Positions 43,409 to 51,570 of a stretch of DNA of 64,000 nt are shown in pieces; the stretch's first letter is position 1; each line of letters opens with the position of its first letter. The position numbers and the translations under genes are program-made. The notes beneath the pieces were generated by a model, which searched no databases, was not told the DNA's origin, and saw nothing but the letters and a program-made list of their open reading frames with translations. Source of the stretch: Hymenobacter mellowenesis (lineage in GTDB: Bacteria; Bacteroidota; Bacteroidia; Cytophagales; Hymenobacteraceae); assembly GCF_030581005.1 (NCBI RefSeq), contig NZ_JAUQSX010000003.1:490336-554335 (forward strand), read 5' to 3'.

Positions 43409-44737
43409 ATGTACGCGCTGGTCGATTGCAATAATTTTTACGCCTCCTGCGAGCGGGTTTTTGCGCCGCAGCTGGAAGGCAAGCCCGTGGTGGTCCTGAG
43501 CAATAACGACGGCTGCCTTATCTCACGCTCCCAGGAGGCCAAGGACTTGGGCCTGAAGATGGGCGAGCCCTACCACCTAGTACGGCCGCTGCTGGAGCAG
43601 CACCGGGTTCAAGTATTTTCCTCGAACTACGCCCTCTACGGCGATATGAGCCGGCGTGTAGTGCAGGTGCTCAGCGGCCTGGCCGGCGGGGTCGATGTGT
43701 ATTCCATCGACGAAGCCTTCCTGGATTTCGGCGGCATGAACCTGCTGGAGCCCGACCTGCTGACCTACGGCCAGCGCGTGCATGAAACCGTACTCCAACA
43801 CACCGGAATCCCTACCTGCGTGGGCATCGCGCCCACCAAAACGCTGGCCAAGCTGGCCAACCGCCTGGCACCCAAAACCGGCCCCTGCCGCACCGTGCTG
43901 CTGGCCACGCCGGCCGACTGGGAGCCCGCCCTGGCCCGCGTGCCGGTGGGCATCATTTGGGGCGTGGGCCGGCGCTACGCCCGCAAGCTGAACGAAATGG
44001 GCATCATGACCGGCTTGGAACTGGCCCAGTTGCCCGAGCACTGGCTGCGCCGCCACCTAGGCGGCGTGGTGGGCCAGCGCCTCTGGCGCGAGCTGCACGG
44101 CCAGCCCTGCCTGGAGTGGAACCCCACCGAGTGGGACGACGACCAGCTGCAGCCCGGCCTCGCCAGCCGCCACAGCGTGACCTGCACCCGCTCCTTCGGC
44201 CGCCCGCAGCAGCAGGAAGCCGTGCTGGCCGAAGCCGTGGCCACCTTCGCCACCAAAGCCGCCGAGAAGCTGCGCCGCTATGGCATGGCCACTCATCTGG
44301 TGACCGTAATTCTGGGCACCGACCGGTTTGCGCCGGCAGCCGGCCCCAAAACGCACACGGCCGTCATCAGTCTGGCCACCAGCACCAACGATACCACCAT
44401 TCTGATAAAAGCAGCCTTGCAAGGCCTGCGCCAGCTGCGCCGCTCCGACGTGGCCTACAACCGCGCCGGCGTGCTGCTCACCGGGCTTGAGCCGGAGGGG
44501 CAGGCGCAACTGGGCTTGTTCTCGAATACTGCCCCCGACCATCAACGTAGTCAACAGCTTATGCAGGCTATGGATACGCTTAATACTCGCTTCGGCCGGC
44601 AGCTGGTGCGGTCGGCGGCCACGGGCAATGCTAAAAATGCGGTCGGGCAGCCGCAGTCGCCCGTCTGGGCCGGCCGCTCAGCGCACCGCTCGCCGTGCTA
44701 CACCACCGGCTGGGACGACATGTGGCAGGTACGCTGA
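43409..44737 (+). CDS. umuC: UmuC, Y-family DNA polymerase subunit
   Basis: 442 residues. Y-family catalytic motifs: 'MYALVDCNNFYASCER' with Asp6, and 'VYSIDEAFLDF' with Asp101-Glu102. Helix-hairpin 'GIAPTKTLAKLANRLAPK' and the C-terminal 'CYTTGWDDMWQV' are specific for UmuC. Lesion bypass with UmuD'. The ATG at 43409 gives the conserved start; the frame is open further up inside umuD. Followed by a convergent subtilase gene and a family B repeat. Confidence 0.95.
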   Translation: MYALVDCNNFYASCERVFAPQLEGKPVVVLSNNDGCLISRSQEAKDLGLKMGEPYHLVRPLLEQHRVQVFSSNYALYGDMSRRVVQVLSGLAGGVDVYSIDEAFLDFGGMNLLEPDLLTYGQRVHETVLQHTGIPTCVGIAPTKTLAKLANRLAPKTGPCRTVLLATPADWEPALARVPVGIIWGVGRRYARKLNEMGIMTGLELAQLPEHWLRRHLGGVVGQRLWRELHGQPCLEWNPTEWDDDQLQPGLASRHSVTCTRSFGRPQQQEAVLAEAVATFATKAAEKLRRYGMATHLVTVILGTDRFAPAAGPKTHTAVISLATSTNDTTILIKAALQGLRQLRRSDVAYNRAGVLLTGLEPEGQAQLGLFSNTAPDHQRSQQLMQAMDTLNTRFGRQLVRSAATGNAKNAVGQPQSPVWAGRSAHRSPCYTTGWDDMWQVR

Positions 44738-44760
44738 GTGGGGCGCAAGCACTATTTATA

Positions 44761-44856
44761 CGACGTAGGGGCGGGGCTTGCCCCCGCCCGGCTATTTGCG
44801 CCGTTCTGCTGAAATTGTTCAACGCCCGGGCGGGGACAAGCCCCGCCCCTACGTCG
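44761..44856. repeat. Intergenic inverted repeat, family B
   Basis: Arms 44761-44791 and 44826-44856 pair over 31 bases with one mismatch and begin CGACGTAGGGGCGGGGCTTG, identical to the family B arm at 15603-15634 for more than 25 bases. The loop (44792-44825) is unrelated. Lies between convergent umuC and the subtilase gene. Confidence 0.9.
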
Positions 44857-44876
44857 TGCCAGCAGGCACACAAGCC

Positions 44877-47696
44877 CTAGCGCACCACCACATTCCTGAC
44901 CAATGCCTCGTCCGCGCCCTGCGCCCGCAGCACGTAGAGGCCGGGCGCGAGGCCCGTGAGGTCGAAGTCAGCGGCGGCCCCGGCGGTGGTTTGCTTCAAC
45001 ACCGCTTGGCCCAGGGCATTGGTCAGCCACAGGCTGCAGGGGCCGAACTTAGCTGGCAGCTCCACCCGCAGGTGCCCGGCTGCCGGGTTGGGAAACACGT
45101 TGAAGCCGGCTACCGCAGCGCCCGCTCGGGCCGGCAGCAGCACGGCGTAGGCTGCGGCGGCGGCATCGGCGCTGGTTTGGAGCTGGGCCAGGGTGGGGGC
45201 CACCAGCACGGCAAACGTGACGGTGGTGGAGTCGCCGGGGGCCAGCCGGGCCACGCGGGTGCCCACCACCTGCGATACATCGGCGCCGTTGGGCAGGCCG
45301 GCGGTGCGCTGGACTCGGGCAGTGCCGCTGCTCAGGGTCAGGAATTTTTCGGCCGGTGAGAAGCCGTCGGCCAAGCGCACGGGAGCACCGGCGGGGGCGC
45401 CATTGTTGATGGAATAAACCGCGGGCGTGCCGCCGCGCAGCAGCCGAATGCCAGTGTAGGCCGAGGGCAAGGGCTGCGGCGCGGTCTGACCCACGGCGTA
45501 CACGTAGCCCAAGGCGCGGGTGCTGTCCCAGGTGGCCACGTTGCGGGCGGCGCCATCGGAATTGGGCAGGTCCCAGTCGGCGAAAATGCCGGCGTAGAGG
45601 GGCTTGAGGGTGTCGGCGGTAAGGTTGCGGAGCGAGTATTCCAGCAGCACGAAATCGCGCCGGCCGGCCGTGGCCCAGGCGTAGGCCCGCTGGCGCACGC
45701 GCACGCCCACGCTGCGCGCCGGGCGGCCGGCCACCGGTACGGTGTCCTGAAACACCACGCGGGCTTCCTGGGTGGCGCGGGGGCCGGGCTGCTGCCGGGT
45801 GGCCTGCGCCAAGCTGAAAAACGACTGCCGCGACTGCCCGCCGCTGGTGCGCAGCCGGTCCGACACGCGGGTGGGGCTGGTGGCCAGCAGCAGGCCGCCC
45901 TCGCTGAGGATGTTGCTGCTGCCGCGGTAGGTGAGGCCCGCCCCGACGCGGCCGGTCAGGTCGTCGTAAGCCAGGTTGCCGCGGCTGGTCAGGGTCAGGG
46001 CCAGGTCGTTGGCATCGAGCACCACGTAGTCAGGGTTCAGCTGCAAATCCACGTACTGGTCGTACTGGAAACCACCGGTGGCCGTGAGGCGGTAGCGCAG
46101 CGTAGCCGTGGTATTGAGCGGAATGCCGCTGGCGGCCACCGCCAACCGAAACGGCGCGGCCGCGTTGCGGGCCCGGCCCAGCGTGGCCAGGCTGCCTACC
46201 GCAAAGCTGCCCTGCCGCACCGTGACGTAGGGCGACAGCGACGTGAGCGTGACCGTGAGGCCCGCCACCGGCTGCAGCAGGTTCTGCACGTCCGTCGTCA
46301 GCCGGATGGTGTCGCCGGGTGTGTAGGCCACACGCTGCGGGGCGAAGGTGCTGGTGACCACGCGGGCCTCCTGCAAATTGGTGCGGCTCAAAGCCTTCAG
46401 CACGTTGAGACGGCCCGTGCCGAGGCGGCCCACCCACTGTGCGTTCGCGGGCAGGTTGTCGATGTTGTCGGTGGTCTGGCGCAGCTGGGCCGCCACCTGG
46501 TCGGAGTTGTACTGCGGAAACACACGCCGCACCAGCGCCGCCGCCGCCGACACCAGCGGCGCGGCAAACGACGTGCCGCCCACGGCAATGTAGTCGTTGT
46601 CGCGCACGCCGTAGGTGGTGACGATGCTGATGCCCGGCGCCACCATGTCAACGCGGTGGCTGAACGTGCCGTTGGGGCTTTTCTGGTCGGTGCTCTGCAC
46701 GCCCGACACGGAGATGACATGGTCGTAGGAAGCCGGGTAAAACAGCAGGTCGGCGTTGGTGTTGCCGGCGGCGGCCACCACCACGGCGTCGCGGTTCAGG
46801 GCGGCGTAGTTGATGGCGTCCTGCTCGAAGCGCGAATAGCCGCCCGCCGCGCCCCAGCTCAGGTTGATAACCTGGCAGCCGTGGTCGGCCGCGTACACCA
46901 CGGCCTCGTAGCCGGCAAACACGCCGGTGGGCGTGTTGGGGTAAATGGACAGCGGCATGAAGCGGCAGCGGTTGCCCAGGCCCGCCAGCCCAAGGCCGTT
47001 GTCGGCCCGGGCCGCCGCCACGCCCGCCACCAGCGAGCCGTGCACAATGGTGGGGTCGTAGCCGGCATCGTTGTCATTGTTGGCCAAATCCCAGCCGGTG
47101 AAGTTGTCGATGTAGCCGTCGTTGTCGTCGTCGAGGCCGTTGATGGGGTCGGCGTAGTTGTGCTTCACCTGCTGGCGCAGGTCCTCATGGGTGAGGCGCG
47201 GGCCACCGTCGGTGATGCCGATAACGAGGCTGCTGTCGCCGCGCGTGATGTCCCAGGCGCGGTAGGCCTTAATCTGCTTGAGGTAGAACTGGCTGGTGGT
47301 GATGTCGGTCAGCGTCGAGTCGGCCAGCGGGTCGTTGGGCTGGTAGAGCGGCTCGCGGATGTAGAGCGGCTCCACGTACTCCACGGCGCCGGTGCCCAGC
47401 AGCGCGGCGCGGGCCCACTCCAGCGTCACGGTAGCGGGCAGCTGCACCTGGTAGATGCCGCGCAGTTCCACGCTACCGGGCCGCTCCGGGCTGGGCGGCA
47501 GCGCCCGCGGAAACTTTTGCTGTAGCGCCCCCGCGCCCAACGAGCGCAGCACGGCATCAAGCGCGGCCGGGGCCTTGCCCGGCCGCAGCTTCAGCACCAG
47601 CCGGCCGGGGATGGTGGGCGGCGTAGCGGCAGCGGTGCCGGGCACGGTCAGTCCAACTAAAAATAGAAAAATGAATAAGCGTAAGATATTTGTCAT
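44877..47696 (-). CDS. Secreted subtilisin-like serine protease (S8) with T9SS type A tail
   Basis: 939 residues, signal peptide (1-24), inhibitor-like propeptide to about 125. Catalytic residues: Asp163 (in GITDGG instead of the usual D-S/T-G), His219 in HGSLVAG, oxyanion Asn312 and Ser376 in GGTSFAAP. The aspartate loop change is noteworthy but the triad is intact. Downstream of about 430 are beta-sandwich domains, then the T9SS tail 'FNVFPNPAAGHLRVEL' and 'GLYVLRAQG'. Secreted protease for proteins outside the cell. Start ATG 47696. Confidence 0.93.
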   Translation of the reverse strand: MTNILRLFIFLFLVGLTVPGTAAATPPTIPGRLVLKLRPGKAPAALDAVLRSLGAGALQQKFPRALPPSPERPGSVELRGIYQVQLPATVTLEWARAALLGTGAVEYVEPLYIREPLYQPNDPLADSTLTDITTSQFYLKQIKAYRAWDITRGDSSLVIGITDGGPRLTHEDLRQQVKHNYADPINGLDDDNDGYIDNFTGWDLANNDNDAGYDPTIVHGSLVAGVAAARADNGLGLAGLGNRCRFMPLSIYPNTPTGVFAGYEAVVYAADHGCQVINLSWGAAGGYSRFEQDAINYAALNRDAVVVAAAGNTNADLLFYPASYDHVISVSGVQSTDQKSPNGTFSHRVDMVAPGISIVTTYGVRDNDYIAVGGTSFAAPLVSAAAALVRRVFPQYNSDQVAAQLRQTTDNIDNLPANAQWVGRLGTGRLNVLKALSRTNLQEARVVTSTFAPQRVAYTPGDTIRLTTDVQNLLQPVAGLTVTLTSLSPYVTVRQGSFAVGSLATLGRARNAAAPFRLAVAASGIPLNTTATLRYRLTATGGFQYDQYVDLQLNPDYVVLDANDLALTLTSRGNLAYDDLTGRVGAGLTYRGSSNILSEGGLLLATSPTRVSDRLRTSGGQSRQSFFSLAQATRQQPGPRATQEARVVFQDTVPVAGRPARSVGVRVRQRAYAWATAGRRDFVLLEYSLRNLTADTLKPLYAGIFADWDLPNSDGAARNVATWDSTRALGYVYAVGQTAPQPLPSAYTGIRLLRGGTPAVYSINNGAPAGAPVRLADGFSPAEKFLTLSSGTARVQRTAGLPNGADVSQVVGTRVARLAPGDSTTVTFAVLVAPTLAQLQTSADAAAAAYAVLLPARAGAAVAGFNVFPNPAAGHLRVELPAKFGPCSLWLTNALGQAVLKQTTAGAAADFDLTGLAPGLYVLRAQGADEALVRNVVVR

Positions 47697-48014
47697 CAGG
47701 CAGAAGAGTAAAAAAATAAGCGGCTAGTAAAGATAGTCGTTTACGAATTCAGCGCTAGGTTGGCTTGCCCGCATCGGGAAATGTTTTTCGCTGGGAGTAT
47801 AACCGGATGGGCCTCCTGAAAAATGCTGGAATTGGAAATGTCGGAACCAAAGCCAACAAAAACGGTCATGCCGAGCGAATTCGAAGCAGCTCTACCGCAA
47901 TACTAAATCCTGTCGATTGGATTAGTATTGCGGTAGAGCTGCTTCGAATTCGCTCGGCATGACCGTTTTAGGAAGAACACGCAGCTCATCAAATTGATGA
48001 GCAAGGCCGTGGGC
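47697..48014. other. Gap of 318 bases between the subtilase and a small secreted protein
   Basis: Contains the long inverted repeat at 47859-47969. A weak -7-like TATCTTTA for the subtilase gene is at 47728-47735 on the minus strand. No gene seen. Confidence 0.6.
47859..47969. repeat. Intergenic inverted repeat with 48-base arms, family A relative
   Basis: Arms 47859-47906 and 47922-47969 are perfect 48-base complements, the longest in the window, with a 15-base loop. The outer part GGTCATGCCGAGCGAATTCG is a variant of the family A core; the inner part (TCTACCGCAATACTAA) is its own. Confidence 0.92.
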
Positions 48015-48281
48015 TTAGCGGGCGCGCTTGAGCTTGTTGCCGTTGCTATATTTGTAAGCTTTGGGGGCTTTCACCGTTTTGGAGCGCTCCAAGCTGTGCG
48101 GCTTGAGGTCGATGACGGGCCGAATGGTTTCATGGCGGAACTGGGCCCTGCTGGCCTTGCCCTTGCTCGATTCGGAAGGATGCGCGAAGGCGCGCTTGGC
48201 TTTGACTTTGGGCCGGTTTTGGGCCTGGATGGTGCCCGCCGCAAAGCAGGTCAGGAGCAGAAGGAGGAAGAACTTTTTCAT
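48015..48281 (-). CDS. Small basic secreted protein
   Basis: 88 residues with a signal peptide (1-20, ending IQAQ). The mature chain is very rich in Lys and Arg (for example 'NRPKVKAKRAF' and 'GNKLKRAR'), like proteins that bind nucleic acid, polysaccharide or the cell wall. No domain recognised. Confidence 0.7.
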   Translation of the reverse strand: MKKFFLLLLLTCFAAGTIQAQNRPKVKAKRAFAHPSESSKGKASRAQFRHETIRPVIDLKPHSLERSKTVKAPKAYKYSNGNKLKRAR

Positions 48282-48352
48282 GGCAAAAGCAGGGGAAAGC
48301 AGAATGAAAAGAACAAACCTGATGGATTGATTTAAAGCAAAATGGGCAACAG

Positions 48353-48640
48353 CTACAGCAAGCCGCGCACATCATCACGCAGCGACTCGATGCCGTGCCG
48401 GATGGTGTTGAGCAGGCCGGAATCGGCCCCGCTGGCTTCGTGCTGGCCGAGTTGCGCGGCCAGTTGGGCGCGTTTGGTTTCGAGGGCGTCGGCGTGCTGC
48501 TGGTGGGTGCTGGCCGAACCGGCGGCCGTGGCGTGGGCGCGGTTGCGCAGGGTTTGAATTTTGGCGTCGAGCTCGTCGAGAGCCTGGCGCAAATCGGCCT
48601 CAGAGAGCTGGGGCGCGCGCGGGTGGGTGGGCGTGGACAT
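48353..48640 (-). CDS. Small coiled-coil protein, DUF4404-like
   Basis: 95 residues, no signal peptide. Begins 'SEADLRQALDELDAKIQTL' and is all helical with a hydrophobic heptad pattern up to about residue 60, followed by 'GLLNTIRHGIESLRDDVRG'. Resembles the DUF4404 family of small cytoplasmic proteins; not certain. Confidence 0.65.
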   Translation of the reverse strand: MSTPTHPRAPQLSEADLRQALDELDAKIQTLRNRAHATAAGSASTHQQHADALETKRAQLAAQLGQHEASGADSGLLNTIRHGIESLRDDVRGLL

Positions 48641-48734
48641 GGCGGAGGAAATCAGGACAACGAAACCTGGGCTTTGTACTGCGATTGCGCCGGAAAAGAT
48701 GCCGCACCCCGGCCAATGCCGCCAAAAAAAACTA

Positions 48735-49286
48735 CTACGCCAGCGTGCGGGGTAGGCCCAGCTCGCGGGCCAGCGGCGCCGCGCCCGACTGCCACAGCGC
48801 GGCCAGCACGGCGTTGGCCGTTTCGGCCAGCTCCAGGTGGTAGTCTTCGTGCAGCCGGGCGGTCTGCTTGAGGGCCTCGTGGGTGCGCTTGGCCAAGTGC
48901 TGGAGCAGCGGCTGGGTGGGGCCGTGCAGGCGGGCCGTGGCCTCGGCTTGGTGCCGGAACACGTTGGCCAGCAGGCGCCAGCTCAGTTCGGCTTCACCAA
49001 AGGCATCGTCGGTAATCCTGGCGTGATAGGCCAGCCGGGTCTGCAATTGCCGCAGGATTACGAGCAAGTCATTAGGGGTGGGGTGGTAGCCGCGCACGGG
49101 GTCATCGACGAGGGTGCGCAGGGCGGCGCGGCGGTTTTCCAGCGCCTCGGGGCCTTCGAGCAGGCGGTAGGCCAGTTGCTCGGTCAGCACGGTATCCTGG
49201 GCCACGAGGCGGGCCAGAAGCTGGTCTTTTTCGCGTTCGGGCAGGGCGAAGAGGGCGCGGCGCAGGTCGGGCGGGAGGGCGGGCAT
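48735..49286 (-). CDS. Hypothetical helical protein
   Basis: 183 residues, soluble and almost fully helical, rich in Ala, Leu, Arg and Glu. 'LPEREKDQLLARLVAQD' opens the chain. No motif or family recognised. 95 bases after (upstream of) the DUF4404-like gene on the same strand. Confidence 0.7.
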   Translation of the reverse strand: MPALPPDLRRALFALPEREKDQLLARLVAQDTVLTEQLAYRLLEGPEALENRRAALRTLVDDPVRGYHPTPNDLLVILRQLQTRLAYHARITDDAFGEAELSWRLLANVFRHQAEATARLHGPTQPLLQHLAKRTHEALKQTARLHEDYHLELAETANAVLAALWQSGAAPLARELGLPRTLA

Positions 49287-49392
49287 TACTATTTTTTCTA
49301 CTTATACAGCGTAATACGGCTCTTAATTACAGATGATAAATAATCAAGCAGTACATACAATGCTGGATAATTATTGACTCGATAAAATATAG

Positions 49393-49887
49393 TCAGTAGT
49401 AATAATAATGAACAGGCTCAGTACCTCCAAGCACATACAAAACAGGCAGTTCAAGCCGGGTTTCAAAAGTATATTTCCTAATTCCTGCTTTGGTTATAGC
49501 GTTGAGCAAAGCAATAAAGTCCTTGTATTTTGAGTGCCGGTCGAAAACGATTTTTAGTCCATAAGAAGAAGCATTGGCGTGGTGTAACTTCTTAAGCACT
49601 TGAGCTATTCTTCGAATGCTGACAGTATCAGATGTCGTAGAACCCGTTAGCCTAAACTCCTGCCATTGCCGGAGGCTAGTCACTGCTTCCGGAGATTCCC
49701 AGAATTCACCATTATTATGCCCGCTCAGGCCATTACAAAATAGTTGAAATATTGAATAGTGGGTTAGTCTAACATCCTGACGAATATATATGCTCCCCAG
49801 CCATAGCAGCCCGGCCAGCGCCAGCAGGCCCGGCGGCAACAGCAGCGGGCGACGGTGGCGGCGCAGCAGGTAAAAGTGCATGAGCAT
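49393..49887 (-). CDS. Hypothetical membrane-anchored protein, AT-rich for most of its length
   Basis: 164 residues. A positively charged start then one membrane helix (about 17-32), rest periplasmic. The first ~32 codons are GC-rich like the chromosome while the remaining ~130 are AT-rich with a Lys/Ile/Tyr-rich product, a sharp change inside one gene. The later 'FIALLNAITKAGIRKYTFE' recalls the ExbD-like fold, a weak impression. Ends in four tyrosines. Function unknown. Confidence 0.65.
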   Translation of the reverse strand: MLMHFYLLRRHRRPLLLPPGLLALAGLLWLGSIYIRQDVRLTHYSIFQLFCNGLSGHNNGEFWESPEAVTSLRQWQEFRLTGSTTSDTVSIRRIAQVLKKLHHANASSYGLKIVFDRHSKYKDFIALLNAITKAGIRKYTFETRLELPVLYVLGGTEPVHYYYY

Positions 49888-49927
49888 GAAGTGGATTAAC
49901 TAGCCGCTAACGCCCACCGCTTGCCGA

Positions 49928-50701
49928 TTATTCTATCAGCGTCAGGTTGTAGGTCACACCCAGCCGGAAGCCGTTGTTGAACTCGAACACCGGAAAGCGG
50001 GTGGCCGGGTCGGGGTCGTAGTGCTGGGTTATCTGGTTGAGGAACTGCAGCTCGACGCGGAAATCCTCGCTGAACTGGTAGCCCAGGCCGGCGGCCACGC
50101 GGTTCTGATTGAACACGTTGGTGGTGATTTCGCGACCAAAGTTTAGGAACAGTTCATCGAACGCCGTGAAGTACCACTCGTGGTCGTCGAGGGTGGGGCC
50201 TTGCAGCGGCACTTCGCCGGCCAGCTGGTAGCGGATGCGGTTCTGGCGCTGCCACACCGCCTCGTTGCCGAGGGGGCCGCTGGCGCCGGGCACCCCAATC
50301 CAGCGTTGCTCCAGGCGCAGGCGGTGCGTGAGGGCCACCCGGCCGAGGGAGTCGGTTAGGGTCACGTCTTCGTAGAAGCGCTTTTCGGGAAACGTGCCCT
50401 GGTCGGCCGTGGGGTGGGCACCGTAGGGATGGGTTTTGAAGAAGGTGTAACCGCCACCCAGCTTCAGGCGCGGCAGCACCTGGTAGCCCACGCCGGCCCG
50501 CAGCAGCGTCTGCTGCCAACCCGTGATGAAGCCCGTGCGCCGGGCCTGGTACTCGGTGTGGATGGTAAAGCGAGGCCCCAGCCGGTGGTCGCCCTCGTAC
50601 ACGTACCAGCCGATGCGGTTGAAGTCGTCAATGCGGTTGACGGGCCCCTGGGCCCGGGCGCCCAGCGGCAAAAGCAGGAGCAGCGGCAGTAGATTTTTCA
50701 C
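49928..50701 (-). CDS. DUF2490 family outer-membrane-type protein
   Basis: 257 residues, signal peptide (1-18), then alternating strands typical of a small beta-barrel, matching DUF2490 ('RFTIHTEYQARRTG', 'GVGYQVLPRLKLGGGYTFF', 'RLRLEQRW', 'NGFRLGVTYNLT'). Function unknown. Start is GTG at 50701; the -7 element TACCTTCG ends five bases upstream of it, suggesting a leaderless mRNA. Confidence 0.88.
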   Translation of the reverse strand: MKNLLPLLLLLPLGARAQGPVNRIDDFNRIGWYVYEGDHRLGPRFTIHTEYQARRTGFITGWQQTLLRAGVGYQVLPRLKLGGGYTFFKTHPYGAHPTADQGTFPEKRFYEDVTLTDSLGRVALTHRLRLEQRWIGVPGASGPLGNEAVWQRQNRIRYQLAGEVPLQGPTLDDHEWYFTAFDELFLNFGREITTNVFNQNRVAAGLGYQFSEDFRVELQFLNQITQHYDPDPATRFPVFEFNNGFRLGVTYNLTLIE

Positions 50702-50705
50702 CGGG

Positions 50706-50713
50706 CGAAGGTA
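50706..50713 (-). promoter_or_regulatory. Promoter -7 element TACCTTCG of the DUF2490 gene
   Basis: Same octamer as at 4250-4257, ending four bases before the GTG start at 50701. Confidence 0.5.
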
Positions 50714-50753
50714 AGCGCGCCGCCGTGTGACGCCCGCCGGTCGGGCCCGCGCC

Positions 50754-51272
50754 TCAGCCCTGGCGGGCCAGCCGGCGGAGCTGGCGCAGCTCGGCGGCTT
50801 TGGCGTAGCGCAGCTCTTTGGTGCGGGTGCACAGGCCGGTGGTGAAATAGGGCGTCACCCGGCGGGCCGTGCCGCGCGGGCTGTAAGCGGTGTCGATGGC
50901 GTAGGCAAACACCACAAAATCAGCCCCGGCCCGGTACGAGACGCCGCAGGAAGAGCCCGGCCCGTCGGTTAGCACCACCACCGTGGCGCCGGCGGGGGCG
51001 CCCTTCAACTGCTGCGTGATGGCAAACGTGTACTGGCGAAACTGCTGCCGCATGGTCACCACGGTATCGGCACCGGCGCGGGAGCGGAAATGAATGGTAT
51101 CCGTCTTTTCTACCAGCGCCACGGATTCCAGGCGGCCGGTGAAAATGAGGCTGGCCTGCGCGTGGGCTTTGGCTATTTTCTGTTTTTCCGGCAGATTTTC
51201 GGAGATGCAAGAGCAGGCCCAGGCGCCCGAAAGATAGAGCAGCAGAAAGCAGGTAAGCAGTAAGGTTTTCAT
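50754..51272 (-). CDS. Secreted TIMP/NTR-like protein
   Basis: 172 residues. Signal peptide (1-18) with predicted cleavage before Cys-Ser-Cys ('AWA|CSC'), the N-terminal C-x-C of the netrin-like/TIMP module, followed by 'IFTGRLESVALVEK' and a later 'SSCGVSYRAGADFVVFAY' as in that fold. In animals the amino-terminal Cys binds metalloprotease zinc; bacterial relatives are widespread and unstudied. It could instead be a lipoprotein by the same Cys. The ATG at 51272 is preferred because it forms the signal peptide. Confidence 0.78.
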   Translation of the reverse strand: MKTLLLTCFLLLYLSGAWACSCISENLPEKQKIAKAHAQASLIFTGRLESVALVEKTDTIHFRSRAGADTVVTMRQQFRQYTFAITQQLKGAPAGATVVVLTDGPGSSCGVSYRAGADFVVFAYAIDTAYSPRGTARRVTPYFTTGLCTRTKELRYAKAAELRQLRRLARQG

Positions 51273-51570
51273 TATTTTGAAGCAGCTTGGGGGTTTAATA
51301 ACAGCATGTCCGGGCAGACTCGACATGACGTTCCGCTGGGCATTGAATTAGCTTCCGAAACATCTTCTTTTCGGGAGACGGTAAGGCTGTTAGGGTGATG
51401 CGGCCACTGGTCATTTTTCACACGGCCTGCTGAAAACACGGCGGTAAGGCGACGCCCAAAGCACCGGAATATGGCTTTCACGGCCCGCGCTGCCCCGCCG
51501 CCCATCGGCCACCGAATCTAACATTTCGTTCTCCTTTGCCGTTGGCACAAGCCTGCATCAGTCGCCCTTC
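51273..51570. other. Gap between the TIMP-like gene and the TonB receptor gene
   Basis: Nothing coding recognised. A solo fragment of a family A repeat arm (ACTCGACATGACGTTC near 51317-51332) lies here. No promoter match better than TAACATTTCG near 51518. Confidence 0.5.

Noticed and set aside
42946..44737. umuDC as part of a prophage or plasmid
   Set aside because: No phage, integrase or replication genes nearby; GC content of both genes matches the surroundings.
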